NCBI GenBank assembly: GCA_027625915.1 | Contig: JANTQA010000019.1 | Coordinates: 1,183,001-1,247,000 of the forward strand | Length of the DNA stretch: 64,000 nt | Source: Anaeramoeba flamelloides | Taxonomy: Eukaryota; Metamonada; Anaeramoebidae | Direction: 5' to 3' | Shown: positions 1-11,486 of the stretch, piece after piece | How the letters are laid out: each line of letters starts with the position of its first letter | Position numbering within the stretch: position 1 is the stretch's first letter | Position numbers and translations under genes: made by a program | Notes under the pieces: generated by a model | Databases searched by the model: none | What the model was told of the DNA's origin: nothing | The model's input: only the letters and a program-made list of their open reading frames with translations

Positions 1-586
1 TAAAGTGTGGCCTTTTTTTTAATTAAAACTCAAAAAAAATTGAAGACTTTTTCAGAATTAAAACTTTTTGAAAAATTTTAAGTTGTAAAAAAGAGAGGGA
101 TCAAAAAATTTAAAAGATCTTGACTTCTCACTCCAACCTCTATTTCGTCTTCAAAGGTTTATTTATTTCCTTTTATTAAAATAGAAAAGTCAGAAAAAAT
201 GTTTTTTTGAATAATATTCCTCACCTTTTGTAAAGCTTTATTTTTTAAAAAGTTTTTATTTAAAAAAACGTGAAACTGCATAAAAACTCAAAAAAAATAA
301 AAAAGATTTATAAAGTTTCCCACTTTTTTAAAATAGCTGTAAATATGAAGAAATTTGATTTATTAAATATTTTCCTTTTCTTTTATATCAAATTGCAAAA
401 TAGATATATTAATATTTTAAGTTTTTGGATTTATTGTTAAGAATTAAATGTTGAAATTACTTAATCTGGCAAAGAGAGAATTTTGAATTGAATACATTTG
501 TAAATTTTAATTTATGAAGGGTCTGGCCTTAGTCACAGTCATTAAAAGTATTTTAAAATAAGTTTAGTTTTTTTAAGTTTTTTTGC

Positions 587-1088
587 TAACCATTTGGATA
601 AAAAAATTTGAAACAGGAAGAAATGTAACAGGATAAAAAAGTGCAACACGACTTTTAATTGAACACATTAATAGAACCCGAAAAAGAAAAATAAAATCAA
701 TTGAAACAAGAAACAAATTAACTTCAAATTATAAATCTTTATATTATTATCAACCAAATCAATAAAAACAATTTAAATCTCCGGTTTTATATCGGAATCC
801 GAAGAGTCTTTTTGGAGATCTCAAAAATCGTAAAATTTTTTCAACAAATTTTTAATAATTGATCGACCAAAGAAAAACCTCACTACTAAAAGACGGTATT
901 CGAAAAAAGTGCAGTTATTGTGTTAAATCCTCAATTTTACTCTTTAATCATGGATTTTTTCTTTTATTAATTGATCTTACTTTTTCATTTTCAGGTTCTA
1001 TCAAGGTTTCCCAATTAAAAATCGTGTTGAACTTTTTTACCCTTTTTCACTTTTTTTTCCTTTATCACTTTTTTGTTCCCAAATGGTA
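587..1088. repeat. Inverted-repeat element, family A copy 1
   Basis: The element begins TAACCATTTGG and ends CCAAATGGTA, and the match continues inward: the left side has a stretch ending GTGCAACACGACTTTTAATT and the right side its near reverse complement around AATTAAAAATCGTGTTGAAC. The terminal inverted repeats are about 65 bp and imperfect. A second copy lies at 12237-12897. No open frame of note is present, so this looks like a non-autonomous DNA transposon (MITE). It lies downstream of the actin-related exon and probably inside that gene's intron. No clear target-site duplication could be read. Confidence 0.6.
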
Positions 1089-1765
1089 AATATGTAATTC
1101 AGGTTAAAACCTTAAAAAAGTCTCTATTTTAAATGAAAAGATGTTTATATTCTTCAATAGTAAAAGGAATTAGTTCAAAAAAGTCTGGTAATGTCGCATG
1201 GAGAAAAAAATTTTGACAAAATAAAGTAAAAAAGGAAAAAGAGATTTCATTGATGTACAATTATTATTAAAACAGTGTAGATGATAAATTTAAGAGGGTT
1301 ACACGATTGTTTCTTAAAAAATTGAACCAAACATTTTGTGCAACACTTTTGAAAAATTCTATTATTCACTGTTTTCAAATCTTTGTATTCCAATGGAAAA
1401 TATAGCCAATTTTTTTAATTTCAGCTTAAATCGAAAATTGTTAGAAAGTTGAGAAAAAAGAATCATACCAAGACACAGTCTAATGTGTAAAGTTTCTGGA
1501 AAGGTGTAAAAATCTAAATCTCAGGAAAAATTATTCAAAATTGTAAACAGTACTTGGAAATTGTGGAACTTTTTCTTGTACTAAAAAATTCACTATAATC
1601 CGATCCTTTTCCTGAACACTTTCCAACAAAAAAGGTTTTTTCGGTTAAAATAGATTTTAAAGTTATTTTTTTGAAGGGATTTGTTAGGAACGGATTTTTT
1701 TCAAAAAAAAAGAAAAAAAATTAATGAAAAGAAAAAGAAAAGGAAAAGGAAAATAGGTTATTTAC

Positions 1766-2021
1766 ATTCCCAATTGATAGAATAACTTTCCCCCCATTCT
1801 TTAATGAAGTAGTCTGTTTTGGTAAAAGGAAGTGATTCGAGAAGATCTTCTCCGATGTATGTTTTGGATGAGTTTATTTCGCTAAAACCAGAAAGAGTTG
1901 ATGGGTATAAAGGCTTTCCGATCATTGTTGGAATAATAGATTTTGGTGCTTGAAATCCAGACCATCCTATTTTTGTCGAATAGGATCCTAAGTCGATAAC
2001 AGCAATATTTCCTTCAGCCAT
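1766..2021 (-). CDS. Actin-related protein, first exon only
   Basis: The exon starts at ATG (2019-2021) and encodes about 85 residues that follow the actin fold's beginning: the phosphate-1 loop region AVIDLGSYSTKIGWSGF matches actin's IDNGSG..KAGFAG pattern, followed by an IPTMIGKP block like actin's FPSIVGRP, then a YIGEDL block and a final NWE like actin's conserved TNWDD. At 1765 a GTAAAT donor follows a split codon (phase 1), so the open frame stopping a few codons later is intronic. No further actin exons are visible down to position 1; the remainder must lie past a long intron outside the window, or the copy is truncated. The diverged loop (GSYSTK) argues for an ARP rather than a conventional actin. 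Subfamily cannot be assigned. Confidence 0.72.
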
Positions 2022-5000
2022 TTTATTTTTTTTTTGTTAATTGCAAAAAAAAAGTCTCGATTTAAAAACAAATTGAAAAAAAATGAATCTTCCAATTTTA
2101 TTTTTTCTTCAATTAGATAAGAACAAAATACTTTTTTACAACTCTTCTTTATCAAAAAATAAAAAGATTTTTTCTTGAAACACAAATTTTGAAAGTTGAA
2201 TTTAACTATTCGCTTGATAATTTACTTTGAAATTCGAATAAATTTTTCCTTTCATTCTTCAAATTGATGTGTTGTCACCAAAATAAAAAACAATATAATT
2301 TTAGTTCTCTCTTTTGAAAGGCCAATGAAATTCTTTATGATTGTAAAATTGAGTTAATTTTTATGTTTAATAGGTTTTCTGTTTTTCGAAAAATTTTCTT
2401 AAATTAAGGACTACATCCCAACTAGAGAGGAGTTTAATTGTTGTGTTATTTTAGGTTCACTTTTCAAAAAGAATTTTAATTTTGAAAGAAATTGTACAAA
2501 AAAATAAAAATTTCAAAGTGAACAGCAACTTAAGGAAGTAAGTACATTTTCCCGTTTTGAAAAATTTTAATTGTGTGAACATTACTGAAAAAATATTTTT
2601 TGAAGGCACCAGATATTGAAACTTTTAAACCAAAACACCATTCACTAGTCTATTCGTGAAAAGAGTCAAAGTAATTCAGAGTTGAATCTTAATTTTTTCA
2701 ATTTTTTGAAAAATTTTTTTGATCCAATTTTAGATTTTATTAAATTTGGTTTTGGATCTAGAGATGTGTTTATACAACAATTGAAATTAATCAAACAGTA
2801 AAACAAAAAAATATACCGGAAAAGGTGTGCCTTTGAAAAAAATATTTTCTTTTAGAAGACCAAACACGAAAGATCACCATTCCAAATAAATTTGTTGAAA
2901 TCAAGAATGAAAAAAAAAAAAAATCGATAAAAGCCTATTTTTGAAGATTGGTTTTCTTTATCTTCTTAGTTTGCATGAATACAAACTATTTTTTTCCTTG
3001 AATTTCTCGCCCCTTTACTATTTATTATTCTTTTAAAAAACTTTTTGTGACAAATTTGCTTCCAAAATTCTTTTTTAAAATATTTTTCTCAAACAAAGCC
3101 AAAACGAGGAATACTATTTCAAAAATTAAAATAAAGGGGTTGAATTCTTGGAATCAAAAAACCATTACAAAAGATTCAAATCAAAATAATTCAGAAATTC
3201 AATAACAAATTTCAATCAGATTCAGAATTTTTTTGAGTTCTCATTTTAATGGAAAATAAATAATTACAAAATCAAACGAATTTGTCCAATAAACCCTCAT
3301 ACTCAAGAAGAATTAAAATAATCTCTGATTTTCTGAACTACAACTAGAATTAGATTACATAAATGAAAATAGGATTTTTAAATTCATTTTGGAAATTCTT
3401 TCGAAATAAACAGTAATTTGTTTATCAAAAATTTTCCAAACAAAATTTTTTTTCTAAATCTTTAACAATAAAACCAAATTAAAGAATAAGTAATTGTGTA
3501 AAATGTTATCGATAAGATCAAGTAATAAAGGATTTTTATTAATTTTTTTTTGATCAATTTTTTCATTTTTTTGATTTGCGTTTTTTTATTGGTATGGAAA
3601 TATCTTATACTAGGATATATTCCACTCTAGTATTTATGAAAATATCAATGTGTTTAGCTTAGGAAATGATTTAAATAATTCAGTTTCACATAAATGGTGG
3701 CACTCAAAAAATGAAAAATGTACTTACCCCCTTAAAAACAACAAAACAAATTTTTCCAAATATAGTTTTGAATTAAAGATTTTAAAAAATGTCTTCATAA
3801 GTTTTTCAAGAACAAGACAAAAAGAAAAAGCATTTCAAAATTGTAAAGGCAAGGAAAAAAAATATTACCAACAATTTGGGTAATTTTTTTGTGTTTTAGA
3901 TTTGAAATGGAAATTCTGGAATTTTAAAATTAAATTTCAATAAAACAAACTTTTTTTTTTCAGAATCTTTTCGAAAAATAAAAATAGCTTCAATTCATGA
4001 AAGAAAGAAAATTAAACAAAACTCAGAAAAATTCAAAAATATTTTATAAAAGAAATTCCTTGTATGTCTATTTATATGAGATTATAGAACACTTTCAAGA
4101 GGGTTTATATTAAGGATTCCATTGTTTTCGCCTGGAAAAGTATTCCTAAAGAAAAGGTAGACATTAAGGAATCTTTATCATGGATTTTTTTTTGCTTTGA
4201 TTAATGTTGATTTGATTTTGTTTTTAAAAAATTTCACAAAAATCACTTAAACCATGATAGGTCTTATTATTTTCCAAATAAAAAACAAGTAACCATGTTA
4301 TAAAAAATTAATTCTTATCAAAAAATAAAGGTATACTTTAACTTTTTTTCTTCAAATTATGAATCATTTTCTAAAAATTCATATTCTCAAATTTTCTTTC
4401 TTTCATGAATTGAAGCTATTTATATTTTTCGAAAAGATTCTGAAAAAAAAAGTTTGTTTTATTGAAATTAAATGATATTATTTGCATTATTTCATTTTAA
4501 AAGCTGAAAAATGTCCAAAAACTTGAGAAAACCAAGATATAAATAAAATAAAAAGAAAGAAAATATATATCAGGACTCTATTAAAGAGGAGGGTTGAAAA
4601 AAATACCTCGATCTATAATTGTTTTTTATTAATTGAAAATATTTTATATTTTAAGTTTTGATATTTATTTTAAACTCTAATGACAATAATCATAAAAATA
4701 AAAAAACAACAACAACCAAAAGACTGTAATTTTTTATTTATACTTACCAATAATCATCTAAAAAATTAAAGGGGGGCGTATTTTTAAAAAAGTAAATTGA
4801 AATCTTATCAAGATCTTAAAAATATTTCTATATAATTTGTGCTTGAACTTATGAAATATATGAGAAAAAATTCATTTTAACAATTTATTAATTTGAGTCA
4901 ATTTTTTGAATCAAAAAATTACACATGTTTCCAATATAAAACGAAAAAAAAAAATTAACCTATTATTTTTATTAGAAATTAATTTAATTCTTCAAACTGT

Positions 5001-6129
5001 AAAGTATATTTTCAGTTCTATGTTGGAATGTCTTGATTTTGTTTGAAAATTTTAAATTATTTAGTTATTATTTTTAAATATTAATATTTTAATAAAATTC
5101 AAGTCTCTGTCAATCAAAAAAATTGTAGTATAAGCAATTAAATAAACGAATATTTAGTAGAAGCTTCACCACAATTTATTAATTAAATTGAGTTCTATTC
5201 CATAACATTTTTGCTATTTGAAAACTTTTAAAAAAGTTCTTTTTCTTGTTTACAAAAAATGATAAAAAATTGCAAAAAAATTTTCAATTTTAAACAATTT
5301 TTAAAAACAAATTGTTTGTTTTTATTCACAAGAATCCTATTTTAACAATTCAAATCATTTTTTGAAATAAAAAAAATTAATTTTGAATTTTGAGGATAAA
5401 ATTAACTAATTCCGAAATATCTTCCAAGAAAATTTTATTTTGAAAAATTGAATTTAATCTTAGCAAAAAAAAACACAATTTCTGAGCAAAATTTTGAAAT
5501 TACTTTAAAACAATAATAGTATAACTACCCTTCTTAAAACAATAAAATTATATTTTTGAATTGGATGAATAAATCTTTTTTTTTTTGGTTAACCACAAGA
5601 ATTATTTCAAAAAAGAAATAAACCCATTACATTAATATTCTGTGCAACAAAGACTTTTTCTTGTGTAATAATGATGGAAATGGCAATAAATAAGGTAAAA
5701 ATTTTATTAAATTTTTAGAAATAAAAAGTGAATTTAATGATTTTCTTTTCATATCAAAATTAGAATAAAAAAATTGATCTCACTGAAAAAATTTTCTTTA
5801 CCGGATTTCCTCGTTGATCAGAATTTTTTTGAGATTTGGTGTATATAAAATTTACAACTAGAGAATACCCACCAATAAAATACATTTTAAAATTTTGTCT
5901 TGTTGTCGTAGAGTACTGATCCCTTTAATGTATTTTTATTTTGGCATTTTTATTTTTCTTTATTTTGTAAAAGTTTTCTTTACTTACTTCTCTCTTTTTA
6001 TAAATATAGCGATGTAAAAAAATTTCAAATTCTCTCAAAAAAATAATATTGTTTTTAGTAAAAATTCAAAATGAGAAAAATTAAAAGAATAAATTAAGAC
6101 CTTTTTAAATAGAATTAAAATTAGTAATG

Positions 6130-6160
<31 letters not shown>

Positions 6161-6166
6161 CTAAAT
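2022..6166. other. Intergenic, AT-rich, no gene recognised
   Basis: About 4.1 kb between the 5' end of the actin-related gene and the 3' end of the CAP-Gly/RasGEF gene. It consists of A/T-rich sequence with homopolymers and one inverted-repeat element (3930-4472). An open frame at 3650-3883 has no recognisable domain. I see no RNA gene. Confidence 0.6.
3930..4472. repeat. Inverted-repeat element G
   Basis: About 85 bp at the left end (including CTTCAATTCATGAAAG at about 3990) returns as a reverse complement at the right end (CTTTCATGAATTGAAG at about 4402), and the match extends outward through a T-run to TTCAATAAAAC/GTTTTATTGAA. The arms enclose about 370 bp without coding potential. This is the structure of a MITE or foldback relic. 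No second copy was noticed in the window. Confidence 0.6.
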
Positions 6167-9100
6167 TTAATTTTCTTCAATTTCAATTTCAATTTGTTTT
6201 CCTTCGTTTGAAGCTTGTAAACTTAATTGGTTTAATTTCTTTTCCGATGGTGGTTCTGGCAATTTTCCTAAAATCAATTGTATTTGTTCCACTTCAACTA
6301 AATTGTATTGTATAGATTTGGCTTTAACAACTTGATCAAGAACTTGAGAAAGTAGTCTTGCCTTTCTAAAATTAATCATTTCTTCTATTTCATCTGGTTG
6401 TGATTTATCGATTGCATCAATTTTGGAAAGAAACATCCCAAAATAAGGCAATGAAGGATCTGTATTTTGTTCCCAAATGTTTTTCATAATTTTACTCAAG
6501 TTTTGATAATTGTTTTTTTTATTTACTATTGATTGTAGATCTGATAAAGTTTTCAAAGAATTTTTAGGTATTTCTTCGATTGTTTGTTCTAGGCGTTTTA
6601 TTGGTGGCAAGTTAAATGCCGTAATTATTGCTGCAAGTGCTTCATAATTTTTTATCGAATTTAAATGTTCACCAATTTTAATTAATCTCATCATAACTTT
6701 TATTCTGTGTTTACTTTTTTTTGGGTTCAAAATTTCTGTTGCAAAATAGCCTACTAATCTGTTAAAATATTCTTTTAACCGAGTTAAATTGATTACTTTA
6801 TGTTTGTTTGTTGTTTCTAAATCATTCCTAATCAATAATTCTGACGTTCTCAATTTTGAATATAATTTGAACTGCAATAAGGTTAATTGCCGAGCTACCT
6901 CCAATTCATCAATATCCGATAATTTTAAATGTGGTGAAAAAATGCTCTTCGGTAGCCTTGGCTTTGGTGGCTTTTCTTTAAAAACTTGCTTTTCGGGTTG
7001 ACGAATTTTATCCCTAGCCCTTTCAATAACTGCAACAACTTTTTTACCAAGTGCCAATTTATCCAAAGACATATCATTCAATGCAAAGTTTTCTAACCTA
7101 CGTAAAGATTTTGCGGGAAATTCATGAAAATATCCATTCACCCATGTTCTTAATAGTGAAAAAATACGCAATTTAATGGTTTTGGCAATTCTATCCCATT
7201 CTTCTTGTTCAACACCTTCCTTTTTATCTGGTACATGCCATCTTTGAAAGATTTTTACAAGCACATAATCAATGCTCATAAACCATGGATGTGTTCTTAA
7301 AAATACTTTTATAAATTCAGAATCTATAATTTATGTTTTTAATTTTTTTTTAAAAATATATTTTTATTAATTTGGAGATAATTGGTTAAGATGAATATCT
7401 AATTGTTTGAAAAAGTGATTTTTCAAAAGTAAAAAGTTTTAATAACCAAAAAACTATATGAAAAAGTTATTCTCAGAAAAAATACTCCTAAAATTCTTTA
7501 ATATGATCAATCAAAATGATGAAATTTATTGTTCCTCTTGTTGACAATTTTTAACTAAAGCTCCAATGGTTAGGAAACTTATGGTAATAAAGAAAAACTA
7601 AGAATAAAGAAAAACTAATAATATTAAAATTGGAAATAGTACAAAACAATTAAATTAACAAATTCGGGTATCTAGTACCCCACTCTTAGAGATAGTATCT
7701 AGGGGTTTTTCAGTGTAAAGGAATTGAGTAAAACCAAAGATTTTACCCATTCTTATAAATTAAAAAAGGTGCAACAACAGTGGAATATAAATTATTAATC
7801 ACAGATTGATGGCTTTTTATTTATTATTGATAATCTTTCTATTGGGGCTCTTGCTCCTCCTGTGAATTCTGGGAAAATTTCGTCGAGTACAATTGAGTTG
7901 TTGTTCAGTGCTGTCAAGTACCGTAGAGTGGCTAGCTTTTCCAGAATCCAAAAGGATAGAGTAAAATCAAATATTTTTCTCTACTCTTTCGAATTCTGGA
8001 AAAGCTAACATCTCTCTGTTTTTTTTTTAAATTTAAGAGAAAATTTCTTGAATTTTTTTTTTATTTAATAAATTACAAAAAAACTAACGGCGGTTTCATT
8101 GAGGTTTTCTGTTTTATCTGTGAAATTTTCAAGGTTTTTTTGAGGTTTTCTATTTATTTGTGAAGTTTTCCGTTAGGTTTTTTTTACTTTTTGAAATAAA
8201 TAAAAAATTTTAATAAATTTTCGGTTTATTTCAAAAAGTAAAAAAAACCTAACGAAAATCAATAGATTTTCCAAATAAAAGAGAAAACTCAAAGAAAACC
8301 TAACGGTAGTGACTAGGTTTCCCAGATGTCGAAAGAATAGAGTAAAATCTTTGATTTAACTCAATTCTTTGAAATTAAAAAAAAACCTAACGGCAAATAA
8401 GAGGAATTAAAAACTTCTCCATTAAATTACAATAAAAAAAAAAACCTTATAATTTAAATTTTTGAATTAATTTAAATCTTATAATATATTGTGATTCTTA
8501 TCAAATCAATTTTTTAGTTCTGTTTTCAAAGCTATTTTTCAAAAATGTTGAATCACTTTATAATGTTTTTGGAAGTTTTTTTGGGGTTTTATCCCATATT
8601 CTTATCAAAACAATATTTTCAAATTTTTAAATCATAATCATTTTTTCTAATTTTGCAAATTTTTGATTTTTTCAAACTATGGTTTCTAATTTCGTCAAAT
8701 TGTGTTTTTTCTTTTTTAATTTTTTTTTATTTATTTTATTTTTTTTTAACTTTTTTCTTTTGTTTTTCTTTTGTTTTTCTTTTTCTTTTCTTTTTTTTTT
8801 TGAGTAAATAAATTTTTGTTTTTCTTTTTATTTCTTTTTCTTTTGTTTTTTTTTATCAAAAGATCAAGTTGGAAAAAAAAAATGATCTTCGGAAATATTA
8901 AATAAACATTACAAAAATTGAGATTATGTAATATCTTTCATATATTAATTGAAATTATTAGTAAGAAATCTTCTTGTTAACTTTTTTTCATTGAAAATTG
9001 ATTAAAAAAAATTCGTAAATACTCATTTCAAAAATTGTGTTTCACTTTTTTTTAGGTTTTGATTTTATTTTTTTTTGATTGTTTCCAAAATATCAAGCTT

Positions 9101-11413
9101 TTATATCTTTCTAATAATTTAAAAAGTGAATTATTAGGTCAAATCTAATAATTAGTTGCTTTTGAATACTAACGAAAATATATTTTTTTTTTTCGGTTTA
9201 TTATTTCAGGTGAGTCACAATTTTTGAAATTGAGTTTAAGTCTTGGGGAATCTTTGATTTTGTTTATTGATCTATATATCAATATTTTTGAAATCAGTTT
9301 TTGTGAAGCTAAATATTTGTAATCCATCTAATAGTTGACAATGAAAAACTGCTTTAAAGAATTGAACTTTTAAACCATTAGAAAAATAAAAAATTATGTT
9401 TTATTTAATCTAATATCAATAAATAAATTTGAAGATTTCATTAAAAATTCAAAAGTTTATTATTGCACAACAATCATTATATTTTTAATTCTACACAAAT
9501 AGTTTTTTAAAATCATATAATTCGAAAAAAAAAATCTGAAGAAAAATGATCACACACAAAAATACAAACATACATACATATATACAAAAATACATACAAG
9601 AAATGCAAAATAAGAAATAAAATTAATGTATTACCTGATGAAACATCCCAAGTTAATCTTTCAATTAATTTATTTTTATTTGCACAAATAATTGTTTCTA
9701 AAATATTTCTATGAGCAGATTCCCCAAGTTCCTTAATCTTTTTGTCATCAAATCTGATATTTTTTGGATTGTCTTTTGGTTCATTCCAAACGGATACATC
9801 AGTTTCGTCAATAATTTCATCATCCAAATCTTCATCCTCATCTTCGTCTTCTATTTCTTCGCCATTGATATTTAATGACCAAAGCATTTCGGGATTTCTA
9901 AGGGAAAGTCGAACGAGAGAATATAAATCACTTTCTTTGGAAGTTAATTTTTTATTTTCTTCAATATTATCTATTTCAATTATTAATTTATTTTTTGTTT
10001 TGATTTTAATAATTAAAATTTATTGGGAAAAGAAGGGAAGTTAATGTGAGGAAGAGAGAGAGAGTGAGAGAAAGAAAAAAAAAAGAATGAAAAAAAAAAA
10101 AAAAACATTACAATTAATTGCAAATTTTTTTTGTAAATAATCACGAATTGATTTTTTTCCTTCCAAATCATAGTGTTGAATAATTAATTTTAGTATAAAA
10201 TTTTGTGATAAAAGGTCTGGAACTTGATTTGGTTCATTTTCAACTAATCTTGAATAAGAAATTTTATTAGAAAGGGGTAATGTTCTTTCTCTCATTTCCA
10301 AGATTTTTGGATTTCTTTTCATTAATTTGGCCATCCATTCTTCTTTCCTACGTGATTTTGCAAGCGACTCTTCTATTTGTATTGCTTCTTTTCTTTCTTG
10401 CATAACTTGTAATTGCTCTGTAGCAAATTCCAATTCATCTTCCAAATTATTAATTTGTTCTTCATATTTTTTGACATTTTCAGCAAATAAGGAAACAGGT
10501 GATCCTAATTCTTTTAATAGATTCTTTCTTTGTCTTTCCATACTATTAATTAAATTTTCTCTTTTTACAATTTTAAGGTTGAGTTTTTCTATAATAAGAA
10601 TAAAATTTTAAGTTTAGAATTATAAAAGAAAAAGTGGAAAAAATAAGAAAAATTTCAAAACAATAATAATAATTATTGATTAATTAATTGAATCCATAAT
10701 AAAAGCAAACAATTAATAAACTCTTTTTCAAACAAAAAGGTACACCCCTCAAATCATTAATACTATTGAATTTGATTGTTAATAAGATAATTACTTATTG
10801 GCGATTTTCATTTTAATTATTCATTTTTTCATTTTTTGTTTTTTTTTTATTTATGGATATTGAACAGTCGGAAAATGAAAAAACCAAGATAAGAAGAAAT
10901 AAATTTGGAAATAATTTTCCAGTATAAAAATGTAAATAGTTTAAGTTTGATTTCGAATGAGCTAAATATAGGAATTTTAAAAGACCATTATTGGATTGAT
11001 CCATGGAACAAAGAAAAAAGAAATAAAGAAAAAAAGAATTCCAACAAAATACCTAGATGAATTTCGGCTTTATATTGAAAACGAGACTTTAAAGAAAAAA
11101 AGTTTTGCGTGTGAAGAGTTATCAATAAAATGTAAAGAACTTTTTCCATTTCACCTTGTTCAACGGTTTTTATTGATTTTATATTTTTTTTCTTTACAAT
11201 TTACAAAACGAGATTTTTCATTTCAAATAAAAGGGCAAATCAATTTTTTTAAATCTTTTAATTTTTATTGTTTTGTTTTAATGTGTTTTAAATCTTCAGT
11301 TGGGTGTTTTTTTATGTTTTAAAGTGTTTTTTATATTTTGTAATGATACTATAATAATTTGATATATTTATGAATAATTATTGAAAATTTATGTGCCCTT
11401 TTATTTGAAAAAG

Positions 11414-11486
<73 letters not shown>

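Noticed and set aside
3650-3883. 77-residue plus-strand frame
   Set aside because: No recognisable domain, no splice context; Lys/Asn-rich as expected of A-rich DNA.
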